Below are positions 33,057 to 41,973 of a stretch of 64,000 bases of DNA, piece by piece. The position numbers and the translations under genes are program-made. Below the pieces are notes generated by a model. That model had not been told where the DNA came from. It did not search any database and saw only the letters and a list, made by a program, of their open reading frames with translations. The stretch is from Bacteroidales bacterium (GTDB lineage: Bacteria; Bacteroidota; Bacteroidia; Bacteroidales; UBA932): NCBI GenBank assembly GCA_017527415.1, contig JAFXQA010000022.1:79091-143090 (forward strand). The letters are read 5' to 3'. Numbering within the stretch: position 1 is the first letter of the stretch; each line of letters opens with the position of its first letter.

Positions 33057-34215
33057 GCTCAATCCCTTCAAGGGCTGCGACGGTCCGGACGGCGCTCCGG
33101 TGCCGTGGAACCGTTATGGCCGCATCCTTTCCGAACGCCCCAACTTCACCCTCGACCCCCTCTTCCACGCCGGCTGCTACTACGTGCAGGACAGCAGCGC
33201 GATGTTCGTCGGTCACTTGTTCAGGAAACTGGCACTTGCAACGGCGGAAGGTATGCTCCCTTCGGGCGCCATATCCGCCCATGGATGTAGTGGGAGGGGC
33301 CCAGCTCTGCTGGGAGGGGCCGCGAAGCGGTCGGCTCGAGAAGGGAGTATGCCTTCCGCCGCGCTGCGGGTACTGGATTTATGCGCCGCTCCCGGCGGCA
33401 AGACCACCGACATCGCCACCTCCTGCCGCGAAGCCCTCGGCGATGCCTTCGAACTTACAGCCAACGAAGTCATCAAGTCCCGCGCTTCCGTCCTCGCCGA
33501 CAACGTGGCCGTCTGGGGGGACCCCAACGTAATCGTAACCAGCGTGGACCCCTCTGTCATAGGCCGCACCATGAAGGGCTATTACGACGTGATCGTGGCC
33601 GATGTTCCCTGCAGCGGCGAGGGAATGTTCCGGAAAGACCCCCGCGCGGTGGCCGAATGGACCCCGCAGCTGCCCGCCATCTGCGCCTCGCGCCAGAAAC
33701 GCATACTCGCAGACGCCTGGCCTGCCCTCAGGCAGGGCGGCATCCTCATATACTCCACCTGCACCTATGAAGACTGCGAGAACGACAGCAATCTCGAATG
33801 GGCAGCCAGTGAACTCGGGGGAGAGATCATCGCTGCGGAAGATGAATTTGCACAGTATGGCGTGCGCCTTACCCGCTGCGGCAGTCTGCTGAAGGCGGGC
33901 GAAGTGCCCGGTGAGGGGCAGTGGGCCGGCGCCCTCGTGAAGACATCAGAAGCACTTTCGGCCAGATGCAGGACAGCGGACTTGAAGCCCCTGGAGAGCC
34001 GCCTGCAGGATTTTGCCGGCGGTGAGCCAAGAGTGGAACTGGATTTGCAGCAGGCATTGAGATATCTGCACAGGGACACGCTGTTCCTGCCGGATGCCCC
34101 CCTTGGAATGCTGGTGGTATGCTACCGCTCGCATCCCCTGGGATTTGTCAAGAACCTTGGCTCGAGGTGCAATAACCTGTATCCGAAGAGCCGCAGGATC
34201 CAGATGGACGTATGA
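33031..34215 (+). CDS. RsmF-like rRNA (cytosine-5) methyltransferase, shortened N-terminus, with palindromic insertion
   Basis: Motifs of NOL1/NOP2/Sun m5C methyltransferases are clear: DLCAAPGGKTTDIA (SAM binding), VADVPCSGEGMFRKDP (motif IV Cys) and IYSTCTYEDCENDSN (motif VI catalytic Cys). The C-terminal RNA-binding part is also present (LGMLVVCYRSHPLGFVKN). At 394 residues it is shorter than the 440-490 I expect, because the usual first 40 or so residues before SVRLNPFKGC are missing; the ATG lies inside the SRPBCC gene. Residues 71-110 are low-complexity Gly/Ala/Ser text encoded by a palindromic element placed between the first helices and VLDLCAAPGG. The frame is intact, so activity is likely but not certain. 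Confidence 0.82.
   Translation: MDSAVTSVRLNPFKGCDGPDGAPVPWNRYGRILSERPNFTLDPLFHAGCYYVQDSSAMFVGHLFRKLALATAEGMLPSGAISAHGCSGRGPALLGGAAKRSAREGSMPSAALRVLDLCAAPGGKTTDIATSCREALGDAFELTANEVIKSRASVLADNVAVWGDPNVIVTSVDPSVIGRTMKGYYDVIVADVPCSGEGMFRKDPRAVAEWTPQLPAICASRQKRILADAWPALRQGGILIYSTCTYEDCENDSNLEWAASELGGEIIAAEDEFAQYGVRLTRCGSLLKAGEVPGEGQWAGALVKTSEALSARCRTADLKPLESRLQDFAGGEPRVELDLQQALRYLHRDTLFLPDAPLGMLVVCYRSHPLGFVKNLGSRCNNLYPKSRRIQMDV
33243..33360. repeat. Palindromic element copy 3, in frame inside the rRNA methyltransferase gene
   Basis: Arms 33243-33263 and 33340-33360 pair at 19 of 21 positions and enclose a 76-base centre. The centre holds three short hairpins: GGGCG/CGCCC, CCCAGC-TCT-GCTGGG and CCGC-GAA-GCGG, plus a direct repeat TGGGAGGGGCC. 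The core differs from copies 1 and 2 but the plan and the GAA triloop are alike. Confidence 0.85.
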
Positions 34216-35033
34216 AAAGACTGATGGCGATAATACTGGCGATGTTGAGTCTGGGTGCAGCGGCCCAGACCGCAGCCCAGTTCAAGGAAAAATACGACCG
34301 GCAGGTCCGCAGTGTCGGCTCTGACGGAGTCGGAGTGGAATATATCCTGGGCAGATGGTCCGCAGCATATCCCGACGACACCGACATGCTTGAGGCCCGG
34401 TTCAACTACTATCTCGCCAAATCCCGCACGGAAGAGGTTCAGAAGATTGACGCCGCCAGATACCTTGGGCAGAAACCCGTCCTCTCCCTGAAGGACTCCC
34501 TGGGACGGAATGTCAACTATTTCACCGTTCCCGTTTTCAACGATTCCCTGTTCCGGATCAGCCAGAAAAGCATAGACCGGGCGATAGAACTCGCTCCGGA
34601 CGCCCTTGTGTACCGCTTCGACAAGATCGGAGCCCTGGCGATCTACGAAAAAGACAGCCCGGACATGGCGGCCACCGCTATGCTCGACCTGATAGATTAC
34701 GATGCCTCCGCCCACCCCGGCTGGACCTTCAAAGGAGAGAAGGTCAGCAGGGAAGACTTTGAGTCTGCGGTTCAGGAATACTGCTATCTTTTCTACAGGA
34801 CAGGCAGCGCCAATTCCTACGAATCCTTCCGCATTCTTTCAGAGCGTATGCTGAAGGAAAACCCGAAAAGCGTGCTTTTCCTGAATAATATGGGCGCCTA
34901 CTGGCAGGTCGCTAAGCGCGACGATAAAAAGGCAGCCAAATACTACAGGAAGGTGCTGAAGTTGAATCCCGGGGATGAAACAGCCAGGTCCAACCTCGCA
35001 ATTATTGAAAGAAACAAGCGTAAAAACAAGTAG
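34212..35033 (+). CDS. Secreted TPR protein
   Basis: The 273 residues begin with a signal peptide (MKRLMAIILAMLSLGAAAQ). Helical repeats include SQKSIDRAIELAPDALVYRF and a C-terminal TPR (VLFLNNMGAYWQVAKRDDKK, then KYYRKVLKLNPGDE). No catalytic residues are evident. It probably acts as a periplasmic protein-binding scaffold. The start overlaps the methyltransferase stop (ATGA) and pepO follows after two bases, so the genes share a transcript. Confidence 0.75.
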   Translation: MKRLMAIILAMLSLGAAAQTAAQFKEKYDRQVRSVGSDGVGVEYILGRWSAAYPDDTDMLEARFNYYLAKSRTEEVQKIDAARYLGQKPVLSLKDSLGRNVNYFTVPVFNDSLFRISQKSIDRAIELAPDALVYRFDKIGALAIYEKDSPDMAATAMLDLIDYDASAHPGWTFKGEKVSREDFESAVQEYCYLFYRTGSANSYESFRILSERMLKENPKSVLFLNNMGAYWQVAKRDDKKAAKYYRKVLKLNPGDETARSNLAIIERNKRKNK

Positions 35034-35035
35034 AT

Positions 35036-37054
35036 ATGAAAAAGTTAGTTTTGTTTATGATTCCACTGATGATGCTGGCAGCCTGCCAGAACAAGGGTGC
35101 CGCCGAAAAGGTTCCCGCCATCGACCTGAACAATCTGGACACTTCCGTCTCTCCCGGTCAGGATTTTTATAAATATGCCACTCACGGTTGGCAGGAAGCC
35201 AATCCCCTCGGTGCCGAATATGCCCGTTTCGGCTCATTCGACCAGCTCCGGGAAAATAATGTCACCCGCCTGAACGACCTCTTCGCATCCATGGCCACCA
35301 TGGAGACCAAAAAGGGCACCGTAGAGCAGAAAATAGTCGATCTCTACAAGCAGGGCCTGGATTCCACCCGTCTGAATAACGAGGGCGCGGCTCCGCTCCA
35401 GAAGTATATTGCAGAGATAAAGGCCATCTCCAGCAAGAAGGAGTTTGCCGAAGCCCTTGCCAAGCAGCACCTCGAAGGTGAAGGCGGTTTCTTCGGCGCG
35501 TTCGTCGAGGCTGACCTGATGGACAGCAACAACCAGATACTCTATATCAGCCAGGGCGGCCTCGGCATAGGCGACCGCGACTATTACGTGAAGGCGGAAA
35601 ATGCAGCTCTCAAGGAAGGCTATCGCATTTTCCTGGCCAAGACTCTCGCCCTTGCAGGCGTGGAGAACGCCCAGGAGGTGGCAGACAATACGGTTGCGGT
35701 CGAGGATTATCTTGCACAGAATTCCTGGACCCGTGAGCAGGAACGCGACTACACCAAACTCTACAATCCAATGAGCACCGCGCAGATCGTAGCCGCCTAT
35801 CCCGGATTCGATTTCGCCGCCTTCTTCGAGGCCGGAGGAATCCCTGCACAGGAGAAGATCATAGTAGGCGAGCCTTCCTTCTTCAAGGCATTCAGCAACT
35901 TTGTTGAAACAACAGACCTGCAGGTTCTTAAAGATTACATGCTGGCCCATCTTGTAAGCGGCGGCTGCGGCTCGCTGAGCGATGATTTCTATGCAGCCAA
36001 CTTTGACTTCTATTCCCGCCAGATGGCCGGCATCCAGGAGCACAAGCCCCGCTGGAAGAGGGCAATGGCAGTGCCTAACGGAGTGCTCGGAGAGGCAGTG
36101 GGCAAAATGTATGTGGAGCGCTACTTCCCTGAATCTTCCAAGAAGAAGATGCTGAAGCTCGTCAAAAACCTCCAGGCCGCCCTCGGCGAGCACATCGACA
36201 GCCTCGACTGGATGGGCGACGAGACCAAGGCCAAGGCCCACGAGAAGCTCAGCAACTTCACCGTCAAGATAGGATATCCCGACAAGTGGAAAGACTACAG
36301 CACCCTCGAGGTGGATCCCGAGAAGAGTTACTACGAGAACCTGCGCGCCGCAAGCCGCTGGTATGTGGCCGACAATCTCTCCAAACTCGGCAAACCCACG
36401 GACAAGACCGAGTGGGGCATGACTCCCCAGACCGTGAATGCCTACTACAATCCCACCACCAACGAGATATGTTTCCCTGCAGCCATCCTGCAGCCCCCGT
36501 TCTTCAATCCGGATGCGGATGAGCCCGTCAACTACGGCGCGATCGGCGTGGTCATAGGCCACGAGATGAGCCACGGCTTCGACGACCAGGGCCGCCTCTT
36601 CGACAAAGACGGCAATATGACCAACTGGTGGACCGATGAGGACGATGCCAAGTTCCGTGCAAAGGCAGAGGTCCTGGCAGCCCAGTTCGATGCAGTCGAG
36701 ATACTGCCCGGAGTGCATGCCAACGGCCATTTCACCCTCGGCGAGAATATTGGCGACCACGGCGGACTCAGCATCGCCTACACCGCTATGGAGAATGCCT
36801 TGAAGGGCAGGAAGACCGAACTTATCGACGGCTTTACCCCCGCTCAGCGCTTCTATCTCGGTTATGCCACCGTCTGGGCCCAGAACATTACCGACGAAGA
36901 GAAGGCACGCCTCACCAACACCGATCCCCATTCCCTCGCAGAAAACAGGGTGAACGTGTCGATACGCAACTTTGAATCCTTCTTCGAGGCCTTCGGCATA
37001 AAGGAAGGAGACCCCATGTTCCGTCCGGAAGAAGAGCGTGTCCACATCTGGTAG
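35036..37054 (+). CDS. pepO: M13 family metallopeptidase (PepO/neprilysin type), lipoprotein
   Basis: The 672 residues have a lipoprotein signal (KLVLFMIPLMMLAACQ) and the M13 plan: N-terminal domain with PGQDFYKYATHGWQEANPLG, catalytic domain with NAYYNPTTNEICFPAAILQP, the zinc site VIGHEMSHGFDDQG and the third ligand with Asp in LGENIGDHGGLS. The closing VNVSIRNFESFFEAF and RVHIW match neprilysin-type C-termini. It should cleave oligopeptides in the periplasm or at the surface. Length is as expected. Confidence 0.95.
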   Translation: MKKLVLFMIPLMMLAACQNKGAAEKVPAIDLNNLDTSVSPGQDFYKYATHGWQEANPLGAEYARFGSFDQLRENNVTRLNDLFASMATMETKKGTVEQKIVDLYKQGLDSTRLNNEGAAPLQKYIAEIKAISSKKEFAEALAKQHLEGEGGFFGAFVEADLMDSNNQILYISQGGLGIGDRDYYVKAENAALKEGYRIFLAKTLALAGVENAQEVADNTVAVEDYLAQNSWTREQERDYTKLYNPMSTAQIVAAYPGFDFAAFFEAGGIPAQEKIIVGEPSFFKAFSNFVETTDLQVLKDYMLAHLVSGGCGSLSDDFYAANFDFYSRQMAGIQEHKPRWKRAMAVPNGVLGEAVGKMYVERYFPESSKKKMLKLVKNLQAALGEHIDSLDWMGDETKAKAHEKLSNFTVKIGYPDKWKDYSTLEVDPEKSYYENLRAASRWYVADNLSKLGKPTDKTEWGMTPQTVNAYYNPTTNEICFPAAILQPPFFNPDADEPVNYGAIGVVIGHEMSHGFDDQGRLFDKDGNMTNWWTDEDDAKFRAKAEVLAAQFDAVEILPGVHANGHFTLGENIGDHGGLSIAYTAMENALKGRKTELIDGFTPAQRFYLGYATVWAQNITDEEKARLTNTDPHSLAENRVNVSIRNFESFFEAFGIKEGDPMFRPEEERVHIW

Positions 37055-38204
37055 CTTCATAGCGTCCAAACTCCGTTTCAAAGGAAGACTGGCAGTGATT
37101 TCCATCGCTGTCAGTTTCCTCATCATCATTCTGTCCCTCGCCATATCCGCCGGATTCCGGAAGGAGATACGCGGGGGAGTATCTTCCCTGACCGGGGATA
37201 TCCAGCTCACATCTCCCTCCGCAAATATCTACAACAGCGATGTCTGCATAAGCGCAGACTCGGCGTTGATAGCCGGGCTGGTTGAACGCAAGGGCGTGGT
37301 GGCGGTCTCTCCCGCCATCTACCGCGCGGGTATCGTCCAGAACGGCGGAGAACTGCAGGGCGTGCTTTTCAAGGCCGTGCCGTCGCGCGACAGCGCATCC
37401 CTTCAGATAGCCATCCCCCGGAGCCTTGCCCGCACCCTCCGGCTGAAGGAAGGAGACAAGCTGAGAGCTTATTTCATAGGGGAGAGGGTGCAGGTGCGCA
37501 ACTTCACCGTCAGCAGCATCTACGACGGCCTCGCCGACAATTCCGGCAATCCGGTGGTGTTGGCGTCATACGAAGACATACGTCGCGTGAACGGATGGGA
37601 AGAGGGGAAGGCCTCCGCACTGGAAGTCACCCTCTCCGACCGCTTCCGGGACCGCCGTTCACAGAAAACGAAGGCCGTAGAGATAGCCGGATTCGCCTAC
37701 GGGCGGGCCTCCGGCGAGGATGATCCCACTCTTGCAGTCGCAGCTGCCGACAAGTACTACAACCTGTTCGACTGGCTGGACCTCATTGATTTCAACGTGC
37801 TGGTCATCCTTATACTGATGGTGCTGGTGGCTGGTTTCAATATGATATCGGGGCTGCTCATCATGCTCTTCCGCAACATCTCCACTATAGGTACGCTGAA
37901 GGCGCTGGGGATGAGCGACAGGGGCATTTCGGGAGTTTTCCTCAGGGTATCCGCCCGCACCGTGCTGAAGGGGATGCTGATAGGTAATGCGGCGGCGCTC
38001 CTTTTCTGCCTCGTGCAGCATCTCACGCACTTCATACGCCTGAATCCGGACAATTACTTCGTATCCTTCGTGCCGGTCAGCGTGAACTGGGCAGGTGTGC
38101 TTGCAGTGGATGCGGCGGCGTTCGCTGCAATTATGCTTTTGCTGATGATACCGTCGCTTTTCATAGCGCGCGTGGATCCCGCGGATACGGTACGTGTGAA
38201 ATAA
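37038..38204 (+). CDS. LolC/LolE-type ABC transporter permease (FtsX family)
   Basis: The GTG at 37038, inside the end of pepO, is the earliest start and gives 388 residues. A first helix (LAVISIAVSFLIIILSLAIS), a large periplasmic domain and three C-terminal helices (FNVLVILILMVLVAGFNMIS; LLFCLVQHLTHFIR region; WAGVLAVDAAAFAAIMLLLM) match the MacB/LolC permease fold. The segment STIGTLKALGMSDRGISGVF is a hallmark of this family. It probably exports lipoproteins from the inner membrane with an ATPase encoded elsewhere. Confidence 0.85.
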   Translation: MSTSGSFIASKLRFKGRLAVISIAVSFLIIILSLAISAGFRKEIRGGVSSLTGDIQLTSPSANIYNSDVCISADSALIAGLVERKGVVAVSPAIYRAGIVQNGGELQGVLFKAVPSRDSASLQIAIPRSLARTLRLKEGDKLRAYFIGERVQVRNFTVSSIYDGLADNSGNPVVLASYEDIRRVNGWEEGKASALEVTLSDRFRDRRSQKTKAVEIAGFAYGRASGEDDPTLAVAAADKYYNLFDWLDLIDFNVLVILILMVLVAGFNMISGLLIMLFRNISTIGTLKALGMSDRGISGVFLRVSARTVLKGMLIGNAAALLFCLVQHLTHFIRLNPDNYFVSFVPVSVNWAGVLAVDAAAFAAIMLLLMIPSLFIARVDPADTVRVK

Positions 38205-38208
38205 TTGT

Positions 38209-38216
38209 TAACTTTG
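38209..38216 (+). promoter_or_regulatory. -7 box (TAACTTTG) for the porin gene, leaderless arrangement
   Basis: TAACTTTG ends six bases before ATG 38223 and begins five bases after the permease stop. Confidence 0.65.
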
Positions 38217-38222
38217 CAGGTT

Positions 38223-40913
38223 ATGTCCATGCTCTCCAGAATGTGGTTCCCGGCTGCGATGGTGTCTCTCGCCATCGCGGCGACGGTCGCGACCACCGAT
38301 CCCGTGGAGAGTACATATTCCTTCGCTGAATCGCCGGTGGCCTTCCAGGATACCGTCAAGTATCCCCTCGGAGCCTACAAACTCCGCCGCAGGGGCAACT
38401 TCGACGCGGCATCCCTCCCGGACAGCGTGCTGAAGGCCCTGGGCATTACCCTTAGTTTCGAAGAAGAAGACACCCTCCCCCGTATCTTTGCTAGGGACAC
38501 CATGGTTGTGCCGGATTCCCTCCGGGAGACGGATCCCTTCCGTTACAAGTATTACGTAGCCCTCATCGATTCGCTCACCCACCGCATCGTGAGCGACTCC
38601 CTTAAAAAATCGTACGACAGCCTCATGGTTGCGCTCGACACCCTCCAAGCCCGTCTGGACTCGGCCGACCGCCACATGCTGGACTCCCTCTACTACAGGG
38701 ATTCAACTATCCGTGCACGGGAGGCATTCCTTGCCTGGTACAACGGCCTGAGCAAGGAGGAACGCAAGAAATACGACTACGAGCAGAAAGTGAAGCGGAA
38801 GATGGCAGAGGCCGACTCGATCAAGACGATTAAGGAAGAAAAGCAGGCCGTCCGCGACAGCATACGCGAAAACACCCCCAGGGTGCTCCTGACCTTCGCC
38901 ATTCCGGATTCCCTGAAATACAAGCGCATCGTCACCTGGAACGTGGACCCCGAATTCCACGACGTGAAGGCCCGGGTGCCGGACACCACCTACAATCACT
39001 ATTTCTACGATTACGCCTTCCGGCGCGAAGACGTGAATGCCACCTGGCTGGGTGTGGCGGGATCCGCGGTACAGCCCTACAATTATTTCAAGCGCCGGGG
39101 AGGGGAGAGCCCGGAATTCTACTCCTGGTATGAACCCTGGACCCAGAGTGCGAAGAACATGCAGATGTTCAACACCAAGACTCCCTACACTGAGCTCGCC
39201 TACTGGGGAACCCTGATGGCGGACGACGCCAAGGAATCCGACAACCTCCACATCTTCACCACCAACAACATCCTCCCTTCCTGGAACTACTCCATACTGT
39301 ATGAGAGATGGGGAGGCGGGGGAATGCTGAACAACGAAACCGTGAAGAACAAGACCCTGGCGCTGGGAACCAACTTCATCGGCGAGCGCTACCTGATGCA
39401 TGCCGGATACATCTCCAACAACATCACCCAGAATGAGAACGGAGGCATAGTGGACATAGTCGATGTGCGCGATACCACCATCGATGCCCGCGAGATGAAG
39501 GTCGCACTCGGCAAGGCTTCTTCGCAGATAAAGAAGAAGACCCTGTTCCTGAACCAGCAGTACCGCATCCCCTTCACGTTCATCAATAAATGGAGGGCCC
39601 GCAGGGATTCCACCTTCGTTCCGGACACCACCGACGACATCACCACCGCGTTCATCGGGCACAGCACCGAATGGACCAGATACGGCAGGCACTACACGGA
39701 TGCCATATCCGCTTCCGATGCTGCAGGGCGCGCCCTGTACGACAATGTCTTCAACTACAATCCTACCGCTTCCAACGATTCTCTCGGGCTTTCCGAACTG
39801 GACAACAAGGTGTTCATCCGTCTGCAGCCATGGTCTGCCGATGCAGCGGTAGCCAAGCTGGATGTGGGGATAGGCGACAAGGTGCAGACATACTTCGACA
39901 GCACCGCCACCGGCAACCGCTTCCGCGGGAATTCGGTCTATGCCTACGCGGGTGCCAATGGCCGGCTGTTCCGCAATATGACCTGGAATGCCCGCGGGCA
40001 GCTGTATTTTGCCGGGTACCATGCCGGCGACTTCAATATCAGGGCGAACGCGGACTACCGTTTCTATCCTTTCCGCAGGGCACGTACCAGCCCCGTGGCG
40101 TTCGGCGCCACGTTCAGCACCACGCTGAGCGATCCGGATTATTATCAGCAGAACGTCTATTCCAACCACTACCGTTGGGCCAACAACTTCGGAAAGGCTT
40201 CCGTTACCAAAATCGGAGGGAATATCGACATCCCGTATTGGAAGTTCTCCGCCGGCCTGAACTACGGCCTGCTTGCGAACAATGTCTACTACGACACCCT
40301 TTCCATCGCCCGTCAGAATGCTTCTGCTATGAGTGTGCTGTCCGCCAGCATCCGTAAGGATTTCGTGATTGCGGATTTCCTGCACCTGGACAACCAGGTG
40401 CTGTTCCAGGTATCCTCCAACGAAGAGGTCCTGCCTCTCCCCAGGCTGGCTCTGAACGGGAAGTATTTCATACAGTTCATAGTCCAGCGCGACGCCCTGA
40501 AGCAGCGGGTGCTGGAAATGCAGATCGGAGCGAACGTTCTTTACAATACGCCGTGGTATTCTCCTGCGTGGAATCCGGCCCTGGGAGTCTTCCACAACCA
40601 GAACAAGGTCCGCTATGAGAACGGTCCGATAATCGACCTGTTCGTGAATGCCCAGTGGAAACGTGCATGCATCTTCATCAAGATAGAGAATGCTGCCATG
40701 CGTTGGTTCGACACGGCGGATTACTTCACTGCACATCATTACATCAATACCCAGAGGATTATTAAGTTCGGTCTCTTCTGGCCGTTCTACACACAGCCCG
40801 GAAAGGGAGGCACTTCCTCAGGCAGGCCTGCTTCGGGCGGGATGGACAGCGGTTTTTCCGATGCCGGCTTAGGGGGCGGAAGGGATGGCCGCACAAGACA
40901 GAGCATGAGATGA
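38223..40913 (+). CDS. Putative outer membrane porin of Bacteroidetes type
   Basis: ATG 38223 (or 38229) is chosen since the upstream TTG falls in the promoter; 896 residues. The first 230 residues are helical and Asp/Ser/Lys-rich (DSLRETDPFRYKYYVALIDS and onward), and the rest forms a large barrel with aromatic-ended strands (SWNYSILYERWGGGGMLNNE, RIIKFGLFWPFYTQPG). It resembles the large Bacteroidetes putative porins of the Porin_10 type. The Gly/Ser-rich C-terminal tail (SGRPASGGMDSGFSDAGLGG) after the last strand is unusual for a barrel protein. A hydrophobic start (MWFPAAMVSLAIAATVA) serves as signal peptide. Confidence 0.8.
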   Translation: MSMLSRMWFPAAMVSLAIAATVATTDPVESTYSFAESPVAFQDTVKYPLGAYKLRRRGNFDAASLPDSVLKALGITLSFEEEDTLPRIFARDTMVVPDSLRETDPFRYKYYVALIDSLTHRIVSDSLKKSYDSLMVALDTLQARLDSADRHMLDSLYYRDSTIRAREAFLAWYNGLSKEERKKYDYEQKVKRKMAEADSIKTIKEEKQAVRDSIRENTPRVLLTFAIPDSLKYKRIVTWNVDPEFHDVKARVPDTTYNHYFYDYAFRREDVNATWLGVAGSAVQPYNYFKRRGGESPEFYSWYEPWTQSAKNMQMFNTKTPYTELAYWGTLMADDAKESDNLHIFTTNNILPSWNYSILYERWGGGGMLNNETVKNKTLALGTNFIGERYLMHAGYISNNITQNENGGIVDIVDVRDTTIDAREMKVALGKASSQIKKKTLFLNQQYRIPFTFINKWRARRDSTFVPDTTDDITTAFIGHSTEWTRYGRHYTDAISASDAAGRALYDNVFNYNPTASNDSLGLSELDNKVFIRLQPWSADAAVAKLDVGIGDKVQTYFDSTATGNRFRGNSVYAYAGANGRLFRNMTWNARGQLYFAGYHAGDFNIRANADYRFYPFRRARTSPVAFGATFSTTLSDPDYYQQNVYSNHYRWANNFGKASVTKIGGNIDIPYWKFSAGLNYGLLANNVYYDTLSIARQNASAMSVLSASIRKDFVIADFLHLDNQVLFQVSSNEEVLPLPRLALNGKYFIQFIVQRDALKQRVLEMQIGANVLYNTPWYSPAWNPALGVFHNQNKVRYENGPIIDLFVNAQWKRACIFIKIENAAMRWFDTADYFTAHHYINTQRIIKFGLFWPFYTQPGKGGTSSGRPASGGMDSGFSDAGLGGGRDGRTRQSMR

Positions 40914-41608
40914 TGAGCGCGATAAGGAAAGAACCCCACAGCATTGCGATGATCATCCTCGTCCTGATTCTGATTGCCGGGTCGGTCGTCGCTGACGGAT
41001 ATGCGAAGAAGTTGAGGCTGTCCCGTGTGGAGCCGGTGGTTACCGACACCCTTCCGCGCGGTATGTGCGCCAACTACATAATCAGCCCTTACGATTCCCT
41101 GATAAAGGTTTACTCCGATTCCGCCGGGCTCGACTGGAGGCTGGTCGCCGCTATTATCTACCATGAATCCGGCTTCGACAACGATGTCCGTTCGCACCGG
41201 GGCGCGACAGGGCTCATGCAGATGATGCCCTCCACCGCCGAATGGCTGGGTGCGGGTGACATCTCCGATCCAATTGAAGGAGTGCGTGTAGGAACATTGT
41301 ATCTGAAGCGCATCCACAATTCCTACAGGAATCACACCGACGATCCTGTTGAAAGGCTGAAGTTCGCCCTCGCCGCCTATAACGCCGGTGTAGGGCGCAT
41401 CCAGGACTGCATAAAGTTCGCCGCAATCCGCGGCGTGGATTCCTCCAGCTGGGACAACATAGTCGCGTTGATCCCCGAGATGAACGACGACTCCATCCTC
41501 GAGATAGATACCATAAAATTCGGCAAGTTCAAGGGCGACGAAACAATCGCCTACGTCGAGAACGTCCTCTCCAAATACGAGCAGTACAAGCGCCGCGCCG
41601 CCCGCTAG
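40910..41608 (+). CDS. Lytic transglycosylase (SLT domain)
   Basis: The 232 residues begin with a signal anchor (HSIAMIILVLILIAGSVVA). The SLT core is clear: AAIIYHESGFDNDVRSHRGA (catalytic Glu in HESGF), TGLMQMMPSTAEWLGAGD and KFALAAYNAGVGRIQDC. It cleaves the peptidoglycan glycan strand with formation of anhydro-muramic ends. It overlaps the porin stop by four bases and its 3' end overlaps the convergent divIC gene by four bases. Confidence 0.92.
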   Translation: MMSAIRKEPHSIAMIILVLILIAGSVVADGYAKKLRLSRVEPVVTDTLPRGMCANYIISPYDSLIKVYSDSAGLDWRLVAAIIYHESGFDNDVRSHRGATGLMQMMPSTAEWLGAGDISDPIEGVRVGTLYLKRIHNSYRNHTDDPVERLKFALAAYNAGVGRIQDCIKFAAIRGVDSSSWDNIVALIPEMNDDSILEIDTIKFGKFKGDETIAYVENVLSKYEQYKRRAAR

Positions 41609-41928
41609 CGCGTCAGGTAGACATCATCCCCCGGCTCGGCGAAGAGATATTGCTCGCGGGCGAGGGTTTCGAGGGTGTCGCGGTCGTTGCTGAGTACGCG
41701 GATCTGGCGGTCCAGGTCATTGATCTGCTTCTGGTAGTAGCGCATCTCCCTGTTCTGAGAGTGGATGGTGAATCCGGTGCCGATCAGGCGGATCACACTG
41801 TCTTTCTTGACAAAGAGGATAACTATGCAGATTGCTGTGGAAATGATGAAATACCGGAGGAAGGAACGCTTCTCGTGGTTGTTCCCGTCCTTCTCCCTGT
41901 TCCATATATCTTTGCTGACCTTCGACAT
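41605..41928 (-). CDS. FtsB/DivIC-type septum formation initiator
   Basis: With ATG 41928 the protein has 107 residues: a short basic cytosolic start, one membrane helix (YFIISTAICIVILFVKKDSV) and a periplasmic coiled coil (NREMRYYQKQINDLDRQIRV). It ends with LAREQYLFAEPGDDVYL, the usual DivIC closing. Members form the FtsQLB-type complex in the divisome. A GTG two codons upstream lies in the -7 box, so ATG 41928 is the better start and implies a leaderless mRNA. Confidence 0.9.
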   Translation of the reverse strand: MSKVSKDIWNREKDGNNHEKRSFLRYFIISTAICIVILFVKKDSVIRLIGTGFTIHSQNREMRYYQKQINDLDRQIRVLSNDRDTLETLAREQYLFAEPGDDVYLTR

Positions 41929-41933
41929 TGTCA

Positions 41934-41951
41934 CAAAAATAATTAAATTTG
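41934..41951. promoter_or_regulatory. Divergent promoters for divIC and the nucleotidyltransferase gene
   Basis: On the minus strand TATTTTTG (41934-41941) ends five bases before the divIC ATG. On the plus strand TAAATTTG (41944-41951) lies 22 bases before ATG 41974. Confidence 0.65.
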
Positions 41952-41973
41952 TAGAGAATAACTAAAAAAGATC

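Noticed and set aside
32601-33071. Upstream extension of the NUDIX frame
   Set aside because: It is antisense to the SRPBCC gene and lies before the NUDIX promoter; the Met at 32600 gives a normal protein.
35234-37210. 658-codon frame opposite pepO
   Set aside because: It is antisense to an unmistakable M13 peptidase with intact motifs, and its product looks like biased composition only.
38703-40739. 678-codon frame opposite the porin gene
   Set aside because: Same reason: the plus-strand porin has a signal peptide, barrel strands and a promoter; the antisense frame has none.
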